From: Comamonas kerstersii
GTDB lineage: Bacteria > Pseudomonadota > Gammaproteobacteria > Burkholderiales > Burkholderiaceae_C
Direction of reading: 5' to 3'
NCBI RefSeq assembly: GCF_008801935.1
Contig: NZ_VZOT01000001.1
Span: 586,733 to 650,732 of the forward strand
DNA length: 64,000 nucleotides
Shown: positions 18,738 to 27,540 of the stretch, one piece after another
Numbering within the stretch: the first letter of the stretch is position 1
How the letters are laid out: every line of letters begins with the position of its first letter
Notes under the pieces: model-generated
The model's database searches: none
What the model was told of the DNA's origin: nothing
The model's input: only the letters and a program-made list of their open reading frames with translations
Program-made: the position numbers and the translations under genes

Positions 18738-19031
18738 GTGTCCCAAATCCTGATTGAACGCCAGCATGCGCTGGGCCTGCCCGTGGTGCGTCAACATGCC
18801 CAGACCTGGGCCAGCAAAGCCAGCGACAAATTTGGCGTGCAATGCCGCTATGAAGCGGGGGACCAGCAGGACGTGCTGCACTTTGAAGGCAATGGCATTG
18901 AAGGCCAGCTGCACGTGACCGAGACCCGGCTGCGCCTGCAGGCCCAGCTCGGCTTTCTGGCCGCCATGTTCCAGGACCAGATCGAAGCCAAGCTCAACGC
19001 CCAGTTTGACGAAATGCTGCAGGCAGCCTGA
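18738..19031 (+). CDS. Polyhydroxyalkanoic acid system family protein
   Basis: 97 residues matching the small PHA-granule-region family: an N-terminal IERQHALGLPVVRQHAQTWASK, a middle YEAGDQQDVLHFEGNGIEGQLHVTE, and a C-terminal helix LAAMFQDQIEAKLNAQFDEML. Translation starts at GTG 18738 with GAGGTG upstream. No phaC or phasin gene is in the window, so a role in PHA granules is only by family name. Confidence 0.82.
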   Translation: MSQILIERQHALGLPVVRQHAQTWASKASDKFGVQCRYEAGDQQDVLHFEGNGIEGQLHVTETRLRLQAQLGFLAAMFQDQIEAKLNAQFDEMLQAA

Positions 19032-19048
19032 GCCTGTAGATTCATCAT

Positions 19049-19100
19049 AAAAACAGCCTCTATCGCCCATCCAGCAAGCGCTAGCAGCTATATTTTTTAA
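19049..19100. repeat. Dispersed intergenic repeat copy (AGCGCTAGCAGCTA core)
   Basis: The core AGCGCTAGCAGCTA at 19077-19090 is followed by a T-run. The left arm is degenerate. It lies just after the PHA-system gene and may act as its terminator. Confidence 0.55.
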
Positions 19101-19179
19101 ATAACCACGTCAGACTTTCACACAGGCTTGCAAGAAAAATCACAGCGTTTGGGCAGGGCTTGCTCTACAGTCAGCGCTC

Positions 19180-20664
19180 ATGACGACTGCCAGCCTTTCC
19201 GAACGCGCCGCCCGCCAGGCCGAGGTGGTGCAAGCCCTGTCCCAGCACGTGCCAGCACACGCCCTGCTGTGGCATGCCGAAGACACCACACCCTACGAGT
19301 GCGATGGCCTCACGGCCTACCGCCAGCGCCCGCTGGTGGTCTGTCTGCCTGAGACCTACGAGCAAGTACAGGCCGTGCTCAAAGCCTGCCATGCGCTGCA
19401 GGTGCCCGTGGTCGCGCGCGGTGCGGGCACGGGCCTGTCTGGCGGGGCCATGCCGCACGCCATGGGCGTGACGCTATCGCTGGCCAAGTTCAACCAGATC
19501 CTCAAAGTCGATCCGTACAGCCGCACGGCCGTGGTGCAGTGCGGTGTGCGCAATCTGGCCATCAGCGAGGCCGCAGCGCCCTACGGCCTGTACTACGCAC
19601 CGGACCCCAGCAGCCAGATTGCCTGCACCATTGGCGGCAACGTGGCTGAAAACTCCGGCGGCGTGCACTGCCTCAAATATGGGCTGACGGTGCACAACGT
19701 GCTCAAGGTCAAAGGCTTCACCATCGAAGGTGAGCCCGTGGAATTTGGCGCTGACGCGCTGGACGTGCCCGGCTACGACCTGCTGGCGGCGCTGATCGGC
19801 AGCGAAGGCATGCTGGCCGTGACGACGGAAGTCACCGTCAAACTCATCCCCAAGCCCCAGCTGGCGCGCTGCATCATGGCCAGCTTTGACGATGTGCGCA
19901 AAGCGGGCGACGCCGTGGCCGCCGTGATTGCCGCAGGCATCATCCCCGCCGGGCTGGAGATGATGGACAAGCCCATGACCGCTGCCGTGGAAGACTTTGT
20001 CAAAGCAGGCTACGACCTCACGGCCGAGGCCATTTTGCTGTGCGAATCTGACGGCACGCCCGAAGAAGTGGAAGAAGAAATTGGCCGCATGAGCGAGGTG
20101 CTGCGCGCCGCAGGGGCCACCGCCATTGCCGTGAGCAACAGCGAAGAAGAGCGCATGCGCTTCTGGAGTGGCCGCAAGAACGCCTTCCCAGCCTCCGGCC
20201 GCATCAGCCCGGACTATATGTGCATGGACTCCACCATCCCGCGCAAGCGCCTGGCCGACATCCTGCTCGCCATTCAGGACATGGAAAAGAAATACGGCCT
20301 GCGCTGCGCCAACGTCTTCCACGCAGGTGACGGCAATCTGCACCCCTTGATTCTGTTTGATGCCAACGACCCCGACGAACTGCACCGCTGCGAACTGTTC
20401 GGCGCCGACATTCTGGAAACCAGCGTGGCCATGGGTGGCACAGTGACGGGCGAACACGGCGTGGGCGTAGAAAAGCTCAACTCCATGTGCACGCAGTTCA
20501 CCACGGAAGAAAACAACCAGATGTTTGCCCTCAAGGCCGCATTTGACCCGCTGGGTCTGCTCAACCCCGGCAAGGTCATTCCCACCCATAACCGCTGCGC
20601 CGAGTACGGCAAGATGCTGGTGCGTGGCGGGCAGATCAGCCATCCGGATTTGCCACGTTTCTAA
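19180..20664 (+). CDS. glcD: FAD-linked glycolate/D-lactate oxidase subunit (GlcD family)
   Basis: 494 residues of the VAO/PCMH flavoprotein family, oxidising glycolate or D-2-hydroxyacids. The FAD domain is seen in VPVVARGAGTGLSGGA and CTIGGNVAENSGGVHCLKYGLT. The C-terminal FAD-oxidase domain has FHAGDGNLHPLILFD, with metal/substrate His, and GTVTGEHGVG. No glcE or glcF lies directly downstream, so it may act with partners elsewhere or be a single-subunit D-lactate-type dehydrogenase. The start is ATG 19180 (MTTASLSERAA). Confidence 0.88.
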   Translation: MTTASLSERAARQAEVVQALSQHVPAHALLWHAEDTTPYECDGLTAYRQRPLVVCLPETYEQVQAVLKACHALQVPVVARGAGTGLSGGAMPHAMGVTLSLAKFNQILKVDPYSRTAVVQCGVRNLAISEAAAPYGLYYAPDPSSQIACTIGGNVAENSGGVHCLKYGLTVHNVLKVKGFTIEGEPVEFGADALDVPGYDLLAALIGSEGMLAVTTEVTVKLIPKPQLARCIMASFDDVRKAGDAVAAVIAAGIIPAGLEMMDKPMTAAVEDFVKAGYDLTAEAILLCESDGTPEEVEEEIGRMSEVLRAAGATAIAVSNSEEERMRFWSGRKNAFPASGRISPDYMCMDSTIPRKRLADILLAIQDMEKKYGLRCANVFHAGDGNLHPLILFDANDPDELHRCELFGADILETSVAMGGTVTGEHGVGVEKLNSMCTQFTTEENNQMFALKAAFDPLGLLNPGKVIPTHNRCAEYGKMLVRGGQISHPDLPRF

Positions 20665-20683
20665 ACCGCTCTACAAAAATCAA

Positions 20684-20768
20684 AGCGGCTAGCGCTGGAT
20701 AGACAAGGGCTTCAGATAGAAAACTATCTGAAATCCAATATATACAAGCGCTAGCCGCTACTTTTTTG
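20684..20768. terminator. Nested-hairpin terminator/repeat copy
   Basis: Perfect outer arms AGCGGCTAGCGCT (20684-20696) and AGCGCTAGCCGCT (20747-20759) enclose a perfect inner hairpin TTCAGATAG/CTATCTGAA (20711-20732). A T-run follows. It lies after the glcD-like gene. Confidence 0.75.
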
Positions 20769-20832
20769 TTGATGCTCAGCTGCCGTGGCGCGTTTGATGA
20801 CAGAGGCCGGCTCGTCGCACCGGCGGGCGAGT

Positions 20833-20885
20833 AGCTTTTTGTCGCGCACAAAAAGGAACTCGGCTGCCGAGCCGAGACCCGGCCT
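20833..20885. repeat. Dispersed repeat B, copy 1
   Basis: The hairpin TTTTTGTCGCGCACAAAAA is followed by a GAGCCGAGACCCGGCC block. A second copy with the same order lies at 56701-56755. It is intergenic, and the short open frames through it are artefacts. The rest of 20665-21009 holds only the nested hairpin before it and the minus-strand terminator after it. Confidence 0.7.
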
Positions 20886-20924
20886 CTGCAAACAAACACA
20901 CAGAAGCCACCAACCAAGAAGCAC

Positions 20925-20963
20925 AAAACAAAAAAGGCACTCACCTATCCATAGCTGAGTGCC
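20925..20963 (-). terminator. Minus-strand terminator after the TauD remnant
   Basis: The arms GGCACTCA (20936-20943) and TGAGTGCC (20956-20963) have an A-run on the left, which is a U-run in a minus-strand transcript. It would end transcription of the gene remnant at 21010. Confidence 0.7.
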
Positions 20964-21009
20964 CTCATCCAACCTGCCTAAACAGCAGATTCAACGCATA
21001 AAAGAAATA

Positions 21010-21625
21010 TTAAGCCAATGCCTCAGCGGCAGGCGCCGGAAACCCATTGCGCCCCGGAAACTCCGGTGCCAGCTCACGGGCATTGGGCATCTTGAGCCAC
21101 AGGCGCAGCAGCTTGCGGCGCAGGGCGGGGTCATCATGGTCTTCAAAGCCATTGCGTGAGTGCAGCACGGCGTAGTTGTTGGCGAACTGCATGTCGCCGG
21201 GCTCAAGCATCATGTCCAGACGCAGCTCGGGCAGGTGGATGACCTCGTCAAACAGGTCCAGCGCCTCCACTTCCACCGGCGACAAAGGCAGGCCAGCCTG
21301 CTCATGGCCCAGCTCGAAATACTGGCGCAGATAGCGGCAGGTCAGCTTGCCCTGGTGGTAGCTGAAGATGGGCGTCAGGCCCGGTGCATCGCCCTCCACG
21401 CACAGGTGGGCGCAGTACCACTGGCGGTAGTACAGGCCCAGCAGCTCGGGGTGGCGGCGCAGGATTTCGTTGTAGATCGCGCCCACGCTGACCAGGCTGG
21501 ACAGGCCGCCTTCACGGGCCTTGCGCACGCACAGCAGGCCCACTACGTCGGAGGGGTCGGTGTGGTAGGGCAGATAGTTATTGGTTTCGTAGACGCGCGT
21601 GGTTTTCTTGGATCCATCTGTAAAA
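21010..21625 (-). pseudogene. TauD/TfdA-family dioxygenase, 5'-truncated
   Basis: The remnant codes about 205 residues of a 2-oxoglutarate-dependent dioxygenase. Reading upstream of the in-frame start codon near 21543, the frame still encodes TRVYETNNYLPYHTDPSDVVG, with the iron-binding H-x-D, so homology runs to about 21620. The second iron histidine lies in NNYAVLHSRNGFED and the 2-oxoglutarate arginine in LRRKLLRLW. The N-terminal portion normally ahead of this region is missing, and a stop precedes it in frame. The break lies beside an unrelated frameshifted gene on the other strand, suggesting a recombination junction. Confidence 0.75.
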
Positions 21626-21665
21626 GTCAGGTATGCAGCGGATGACGCCGCTCAGATTTTCGAGA

Positions 21666-22104
21666 TGAGTGACGGTTCAGGGTCAGCAAACAGTCGTTCA
21701 GATGGAGCAATTTCGGTGCATCGGGTTCCTCTGCAGGAAATCGTTACGGGTGAACGCGCGCGGCAATTTCAGGAAGCCGTTGCCAATATTCTGTCTGTCG
21801 AAGCCGTCACCCCGGCTGAAGAAGTGCGCGCTCTACCCCAGCGCCTGCAAGCGCTGCAGCTCATGAATATCGTGATTTGTGGCAAGACCACCACTTCAAC
21901 GCCGATGAACTGGGCGAGCAGGGCTTTGTGCTCTACGCCAATGCAGCCCTGCAAGGCGCAGTCGCAGGCATGCAGAAATGCCTACCCTTGCTCAAAAATG
22001 AGCACAAACTCGATGAAGACCCTGCCATCGTCGCCCCGTTTCTGGAGAGCCAGCAGCTGATGAACAAAGACTTCTGGATTGGGCTGGCGCACCACTACAA
22101 GTAG
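21666..22104 (+). pseudogene. Frameshifted gene of unknown family
   Basis: The first part reads MSDGSGSANSRSDGAISVHR to about RLQALQ. A different frame then continues AAHEYRDLWQDHHFNADELG to DFWIGLAHHYK at the stop. A single-base change near 21850-21875 would join them into one protein of about 145 residues. I do not recognise the family. It converges with the siderophore-island genes and abuts the truncated TauD gene. A sequencing error is an alternative explanation. Confidence 0.5.
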
Positions 22105-22131
22105 TGCGCCAGTGGCAATGCGCAGGCAGTC

Positions 22132-22581
22132 TCAGCCGCGCAAAAAGCTCTGAGCCTTGTCTGCAGCCTCACTGGAGGCTGCTACGACGAGCATGGGAAA
22201 GCCATACATCTTGCGCACTTGCTTTAAACGCCCTTCCAGCAGCTCGCGCAAGGCTGCGTCTTGCGTGACATAGAGATAGCCTTTGCAGTAGGCGCGCAGA
22301 TCCGCTTTGCGCTCTTTGATCCAGACCACCGAGCGCTTTTCATCTTCATGCGGTTCGTCGTCGTGGTCGTGACTTGGCGGAATCCAGGCCATCACAAAGG
22401 GCTGCTTGAGCGCGAGAATTGCGTCCAGTGAATCGAGGATGCGCGAGACGCGGTCGCTCTCGCTCAGTTCTGGAAAGCGCCCAAAAATCAACGGCCACTG
22501 GCTGGCATCGAAAAGAACGGGGTCTAGTCCGGGGATAGTCATTTCAGCTTGATTCATAGGATGTTTGTTCTTTGGATTCAT
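22132..22581 (-). CDS. Conserved-looking hypothetical protein in the siderophore island
   Basis: 149 residues, soluble, with an acidic-histidine patch (PPSHDHDDEPHEDEK) that might bind metal. Segments such as FMAWIPPS-like VMAWIPPS, SVVWIKERKADLRAYCKGYLYVT and YGFPMLVVAASSEAADKAQ look structured. I do not recognise a family. Its ATG overlaps the TGA of the permease gene by four bases, so it is the last gene of the island operon and probably supports siderophore handling (inference). Confidence 0.7.
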   Translation of the reverse strand: MNPKNKHPMNQAEMTIPGLDPVLFDASQWPLIFGRFPELSESDRVSRILDSLDAILALKQPFVMAWIPPSHDHDDEPHEDEKRSVVWIKERKADLRAYCKGYLYVTQDAALRELLEGRLKQVRKMYGFPMLVVAASSEAADKAQSFLRG

Positions 22582-23825
22582 GCGAGTGATGCTGCTTCAC
22601 GTTCGCTTTGCAAGCGCTTGAGCATCCAGAGGCTGGAGAGAATGAGTGCCGCCATGCCAGCGCTGTAGAACACAGGCCAGGACATGGTTGCGACGAGCTT
22701 GCCCGTAAACACAGACATCACGATGCCGGACAAGCGTGTGCCGCAAAACAGTACGGCGTAGTTGGTGGCGGCCTGCGGCCCTTCAGACCAGCGCAGAATC
22801 AGCGCCGAATACACCACCATCAGCCCGCCCACCACGGTGGACATGCCCACCGTGCCGACGATGGCTACGGTTTGCCAGCCCTGCACATACCCGGCAATCA
22901 GCAGGCCGACGCACATAACGCCGACAAGCGCGAGCAGTGCCAACGCAACTTGGTGGCCCAGGCCACGAATCAAGGGCGTGGTCAGCAGCGCAATCGCCAC
23001 CAAGCCAAGCGGTTGCAAAGTGCCGACCAGCCATGCGATGTGCTCCATCGGCACTTGGATATCCACCAGCATTACGCGGTTGAGCGCACTGAGCGGAAAG
23101 ATCACACCCGCACACACAACCAGCAACAGCAGGTAGCGGCGCATATGCGCCTGGCGCAGGCAGGCGAACCAGTGCTTTTCTTGCGATTGCGAGCCTGCGC
23201 TATGGTGATCCTCCTGTTTCACAAGCCCGAGCACCGGCAGCAGCGACAGCAGCATGAGCGCGGCCACGCACAGGAAGGTGAATTGCCAGCCCATATGCCC
23301 AAGCACCGCCACAAAGACACCACCGCCAATCATCGAGCCCAGGGCCAGCGCCGCCAGCTTGAGTGATGCTGCCATGGGTTTGCGCTGTGCGTTCGTCAGC
23401 TCCACCGCGAGCGCGTCGAGCGCCAGATCCATGGTAGCTGCGGCCACCGCCACCAGCAGGCCCAGGCCAAACAGCAGTGCCATCGGCGCGTGCTCAAGCA
23501 TGGCCACTGCGATCAGTCCGGCCACAGTCGACAATTGCGCGAGCACGATCCAGCTGATGCGTGGTGACAGGAAGGGCAGCCGGATGCGATCAACCAAAGG
23601 GGCCCAAAGAAAGGACAGGCCAATCGGCAAATACAGCGCAAAAGTCCAGCCGATTTGCGCCACCGACAGGCCACGCGCGCGCAGTACGGGCGGCAAGCCG
23701 CCTTGCAGCAGAGCGGCCAGCACACCAAAGCCGACATACAAGACGCCCATCGCCAGCATCACGCGGCGACTACTGGCATCGTCCATGGGGGCCGATGCAT
23801 CCATTGTTTGCATCTCACCAGCCAT
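22578..23825 (-). CDS. RhtX/FptX-like siderophore permease (MFS)
   Basis: 415 residues with about twelve membrane segments. The N-terminal VLYVGFGVLAALLQGGLPPVLRARG, then LPIGLSFLWAPLVDRI, and MDLALDALAVELT resemble the AmpG/RhtX/FptX group, single-component inner-membrane importers of ferri-siderophores such as rhizobactin 1021 or pyochelin. Its start overlaps the receptor stop, so it is in one operon with the TonB receptor. This replaces the ABC importer usual for Fec systems. Confidence 0.78.
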   Translation of the reverse strand: MAGEMQTMDASAPMDDASSRRVMLAMGVLYVGFGVLAALLQGGLPPVLRARGLSVAQIGWTFALYLPIGLSFLWAPLVDRIRLPFLSPRISWIVLAQLSTVAGLIAVAMLEHAPMALLFGLGLLVAVAAATMDLALDALAVELTNAQRKPMAASLKLAALALGSMIGGGVFVAVLGHMGWQFTFLCVAALMLLSLLPVLGLVKQEDHHSAGSQSQEKHWFACLRQAHMRRYLLLLVVCAGVIFPLSALNRVMLVDIQVPMEHIAWLVGTLQPLGLVAIALLTTPLIRGLGHQVALALLALVGVMCVGLLIAGYVQGWQTVAIVGTVGMSTVVGGLMVVYSALILRWSEGPQAATNYAVLFCGTRLSGIVMSVFTGKLVATMSWPVFYSAGMAALILSSLWMLKRLQSEREAASLA

Positions 23826-26262
23826 ACTTCAATGTCGCCAAGAAGGTGCGGCCAGGGCCGTAGTTGCAGAAGTTCACGCCATTACAGGTGAAGAAAGTCT
23901 TGTTGGCGAGGTTGGTGACATTGAGTGCCAGCGTGGCACCCCTGAGGGATGGGTCCAGATAGCGCAACTCATAGCGCAGCATGGCATCCATCACAGTGAA
24001 GGACGGAATTTTTTGTTGATTGGCAGCATCGGCAAACGCCGAGCCCACATGGCGAACACCGCCGCCAAACATGAGCCCCGCGAGCGGACCTTCACTCAAC
24101 CGATAGTCGGCCCAGATGGAAGCGGTTTGCTTGGCCACGGTGATGGGGCGCTTGCCCAGGTCTGCACCGTTGCTGCGCGTCACCTTTGGGTCAATCCAGC
24201 TCAGGCCGCCAATGATGTTGAGGTTCTTCAGCGGGCTGAAACGTGCCTCGAACTCCACGCCCTTTGAGTTCACCTCACCCGTTTGCACCTTGGCATTAGG
24301 CTTGTTGGAGAGCGGGTCCTGCGTCAGCACGTTTTGCTGCGTCAGATCGAACGCGGAAAGAGTGAACAGCGCGTCCCTCCCTGGCGGCTGGTATTTGACG
24401 CCCACTTCGTACTGCTTGCCGGTCGTCGGTTTGAACGGATCGCCATAAGGGTTGGCCGTGACCGATGGATCGTACGACGTCGCGTAGCTCACATAGGGCG
24501 CAACACCGTTGTCGAAGTTATGCATCAGACCCGCGCGCCAGGTGAACTTGTGCAGCTTCTGGTCAGAATAGGTCTTGGCTAGGCGGTTGTCGTTCTTGGC
24601 GCGTGCGTTGTCGAAGCGGCCACCCAAGGTCAAGCCCCAGCGGCCCCATTTCATCTGATCCTGCACATAAAGGCCCATCAGGCTCTGCCTGCGATCCGGG
24701 CTGGTATAGGCCTCCGGCATGGTGATGGCTTGCCCGTAGTCGGGGTTGAGATAGTCCAGCCCTGGCGCGCCGCCAAAGCCCTGGGTCTGCTGCCAACGGT
24801 CATGCTGCAGATCCAGCCCCACCAACACCTGGTGCGCGACGTCTCCTGTTTGCAATTTGCCTTGCAAATGGGTGTCTATGTTGATGGCGTTGAGCTTTTC
24901 CTTGGACCACTGGGCGTAGCGCGTAATCGTGTGTTGATCCGCCCCTAAGCCCGAGGTACCCACCTGGTTCTGCTCCAGATCCATGCGCCAGTAACGCATA
25001 TTCTGTGACAAGCTCCACTGGTCGTTAAAGCGATGGCTGAGCGAGTAGCCAATGCTGGCCTGCTTGCGATCGAACTTGTTGTAATCGGGCGAGCCATCGA
25101 AGAAATCGCGCGGAATCTGCCCATTCGGATTGGGCAGGATGGAGCCCGCCGAGGGCAACACACCATAAAAGCCCCCTTTGGGGTCGTGCTGATAAAGCGC
25201 GTACAAGGTGAGTTGCGTGTCGGCATTGGGCTTCCAGGTCAGCGACGGGGCGACATAGATGCGCTCCTCCTGGCTGAACTGTACGGAGGTATCTGCCTTG
25301 CGTGCCAGCGCCGTCAAACGGTACTGCAAGCTGCCGTCCTCATTGAGTGCGCCGCCGCTGTCCCATGCCAATTGCCTGCGGTTGTGGCTGCCCAGTGAAA
25401 GCGAGACCTCCTTGAAATTTTCTGCGGTGGGACGTTTGGTGACCATACTGACAATGCCGCCCAGAGGGGCCTGCCCGTATATCACCGAAGCAGGCCCTTT
25501 GATCACTTCAACGCGCTCCACGCTGTGCATATCTACCTGCGGAACGAGGTAGGACGCGCCGCGCGGCAAACGCAAGCCATCAAGATACAAAAACGTATCT
25601 GACACACCGCCGATGCCGCGAAACGCCAGCATGTCAAAGCGCGAGGTGTCGCCGCGAATTTCTGCAGACAAGCCCGGCGTGTAGCGCAGGGCCTGGGTGA
25701 GTTGCTGCGCGCCCTGGTTTTCGATCTGCTCTTTGGAGACGACATGGATAGTCATCGGGGTTTCCATTAGTGCCGTATCGGTCTTGGTTCCTGTCTTGCT
25801 GCGCTTGGCCACATAGCCAAGCACCGGACCATTGGCCACTTCCTGCTCTGCGCGATCGGTCACTTGCACCGCAGGCAAAGTGGCTTCGCTTCGTGGCGCT
25901 GCAGAGCCCGGCTCAATGGTGACGAGATTGCCGTCAAAACGCGCGCGCAGCCCGCTGCCAGCTAGCAACCGTGACAGTGCTTCACGCGCATTCAGCGTGC
26001 CCGATACTGCTGGTGCCCGCTTGCCCGCCACCAAGTTTTGCTGTACCAGCAACTGCATGCGCGTCTGGCCTGCCCAATGGTTCAGCGCCTCCGCCAGAGG
26101 CTGCGCCTGCAACTGAAATGACTGCGCCGTGTCAGATGCGCGAGAACTCGCTGCAGGAGCAGACACTGCTTGCGCGTGCAATGCCGTGGTGCTCCATGCC
26201 AGACTCAAGGCCAATACGAGTGTGGTCTTGGATTGCAGGGGCCGAGAGGGTCGGCTGCTCAT
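23815..26262 (-). CDS. TonB-dependent siderophore receptor with STN signalling domain
   Basis: About 815 residues. After a signal peptide (ending near STTALHAQA) comes a secretin/TonB short N-terminal domain (about 44-95: FQLQAQPLAEALNHWAGQTRMQLL through LAGSGLRARFDGNLVTIEPG). A plug (about 130-240, with LTQALRYTPGLSAEIRGDTS) and a barrel ending in LKYGW follow. The STN domain marks it as a transducer receptor that signals to an anti-sigma factor, matching the FecR/FecI-type genes upstream. ATG 26262 is preferred to 26283 because GGAGAAG precedes it. The ligand is probably a hydroxamate- or ferrichrome-type siderophore (inference). Confidence 0.88.
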   Translation of the reverse strand: MSSRPSRPLQSKTTLVLALSLAWSTTALHAQAVSAPAASSRASDTAQSFQLQAQPLAEALNHWAGQTRMQLLVQQNLVAGKRAPAVSGTLNAREALSRLLAGSGLRARFDGNLVTIEPGSAAPRSEATLPAVQVTDRAEQEVANGPVLGYVAKRSKTGTKTDTALMETPMTIHVVSKEQIENQGAQQLTQALRYTPGLSAEIRGDTSRFDMLAFRGIGGVSDTFLYLDGLRLPRGASYLVPQVDMHSVERVEVIKGPASVIYGQAPLGGIVSMVTKRPTAENFKEVSLSLGSHNRRQLAWDSGGALNEDGSLQYRLTALARKADTSVQFSQEERIYVAPSLTWKPNADTQLTLYALYQHDPKGGFYGVLPSAGSILPNPNGQIPRDFFDGSPDYNKFDRKQASIGYSLSHRFNDQWSLSQNMRYWRMDLEQNQVGTSGLGADQHTITRYAQWSKEKLNAINIDTHLQGKLQTGDVAHQVLVGLDLQHDRWQQTQGFGGAPGLDYLNPDYGQAITMPEAYTSPDRRQSLMGLYVQDQMKWGRWGLTLGGRFDNARAKNDNRLAKTYSDQKLHKFTWRAGLMHNFDNGVAPYVSYATSYDPSVTANPYGDPFKPTTGKQYEVGVKYQPPGRDALFTLSAFDLTQQNVLTQDPLSNKPNAKVQTGEVNSKGVEFEARFSPLKNLNIIGGLSWIDPKVTRSNGADLGKRPITVAKQTASIWADYRLSEGPLAGLMFGGGVRHVGSAFADAANQQKIPSFTVMDAMLRYELRYLDPSLRGATLALNVTNLANKTFFTCNGVNFCNYGPGRTFLATLKYGW

Positions 26263-26348
26263 AAATTCTTCTCCCAAAAACAAAGTCCTATGAGAGAAGA
26301 CGCAGCTGTTTCAGCAAACCCTGTATCAAATACGAAAAATTCTTATTT

Positions 26349-27434
26349 TTATTTATCAGACACTACTTCGGAGACACCATGCCGCTCTTCCAGGCGCACT
26401 GGCAGCACGCGTGGCAACGCCTTGTGCAGCGCGTTCACCATCATCGGGTCAAAGGTGCCAGACAGCCGTAACGCCGCCACCTTCGCATCGCGCACCACCA
26501 AGCCGGTGGGGCGGTACCGCTCCAACTCCGCCAGAGCCTGCGATAAAGGCACATCGAGAAAGCTAACACGCTGTTGGCGCCAAGGTGCTATGCCACTGGC
26601 AGACAGGTTGGTGACTTCACCTGCTCCGCCACGCCCATCTGTCTGCAATTGCTGGCCCGCCGTGAGCAACTGGCCCGCCAGCAAGTCATAGCTGCCGCCA
26701 TCCACTTCCGTTTCACGCAGCGCAGCCACACGCACCTTGCCTTCTTCTACTGCTACTTGCACGCCATCGTTGCCCGGAATGTCTGGCGTATAGCGCACCG
26801 AAAACCGCGTGCCCACCACCGTCACCCGGTGGCTAGCAGCCAGCACATGAAAAGGGCGGCCATCGTGCTGTACCTCGAACACAGCTTGCCCATCCAGCAA
26901 ACGCACTTCGCGGCGCTGGCGGAACATGCGCACTTCAAGCCGTGTGGCGGTGTCCATGCGCAAGTGCGAGCCATCCGACAATGCGATGTTCTGCTGCTGC
27001 CCACGTTCCGTTTGATACGCCTGTACCGACAGCGGCTGCGCCTGCAAATGCTGCCAAGCCATATAGCCCACGCCACCGATGGCAGCCATCGTGAGCGCGG
27101 AGGTAGCTGGCCAGAACAGAAAGCTTCTGCGCGATGCCTGCACGCGTTGGGGCTTGGCGTGCTTCACGCGCGCCGCACTCGCTGGTGCCTTGTCCTCTTT
27201 CAGCTTGCGGCGCATGCTCGCCACTAGATCGGCTGGCATGGCATCCAGTTGCGCCCAGTGGCTATCGCACTGCGCATACATCTCGGCGTGGCGCGGATCG
27301 GCGCTCAGCCAGTGTTGAAACAGCGTTTCGTCCTGCGCTGTCCAGCCCGCATCATTTCTGCGCACCAACCAGCCCAGTACCTGTTGGCGCAGCTGTGGCG
27401 GGTCGTTGGATGAAAGAGATGGGGTTGTCGTCAT
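26349..27434 (-). CDS. fecR: FecR-family anti-sigma regulator
   Basis: 361 residues. An N-terminal cytoplasmic anti-sigma domain (about 15-55: VLGWLVRRNDAGWTAQDETLFQHWL, DPRHAEMYAQ) is followed by one membrane segment (about 95-115), a periplasmic FecR domain (VTVVGTRFSVRYTPD, VAVEEGKVRV) and a C-terminal receptor-interacting domain (FLDVPLSQALAELERYRPTGLVV). It should relay the liganded receptor signal to the sigma factor. The frame extends upstream, but ATG 27434 (MTTTPSLSSN) matches family starts. It lies 106 bases after the sigma gene. Confidence 0.9.
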   Translation of the reverse strand: MTTTPSLSSNDPPQLRQQVLGWLVRRNDAGWTAQDETLFQHWLSADPRHAEMYAQCDSHWAQLDAMPADLVASMRRKLKEDKAPASAARVKHAKPQRVQASRRSFLFWPATSALTMAAIGGVGYMAWQHLQAQPLSVQAYQTERGQQQNIALSDGSHLRMDTATRLEVRMFRQRREVRLLDGQAVFEVQHDGRPFHVLAASHRVTVVGTRFSVRYTPDIPGNDGVQVAVEEGKVRVAALRETEVDGGSYDLLAGQLLTAGQQLQTDGRGGAGEVTNLSASGIAPWRQQRVSFLDVPLSQALAELERYRPTGLVVRDAKVAALRLSGTFDPMMVNALHKALPRVLPVRLEERHGVSEVVSDK

Positions 27435-27540
27435 ATCGGCAGTCGGTTCATCAAAGAAGACGCGCAAACCACTTTCAACCCTGTAGTTAGAGCTGCATAG
27501 AAAAATTGGGATCGCATTGTGGGGCGGGAGAGCACGGCAA

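Noticed and set aside
20636..20944. 102-codon frame with a hydrophobic start
   Set aside because: It is translation through dispersed repeat B and nested hairpins, with no ribosome binding site and no family.
22083..22112. Hairpin CTGGCGCA/TGCGCCAG at the end of the frameshifted gene
   Set aside because: It has no T-run and overlaps coding sequence, so it is not called as a terminator.
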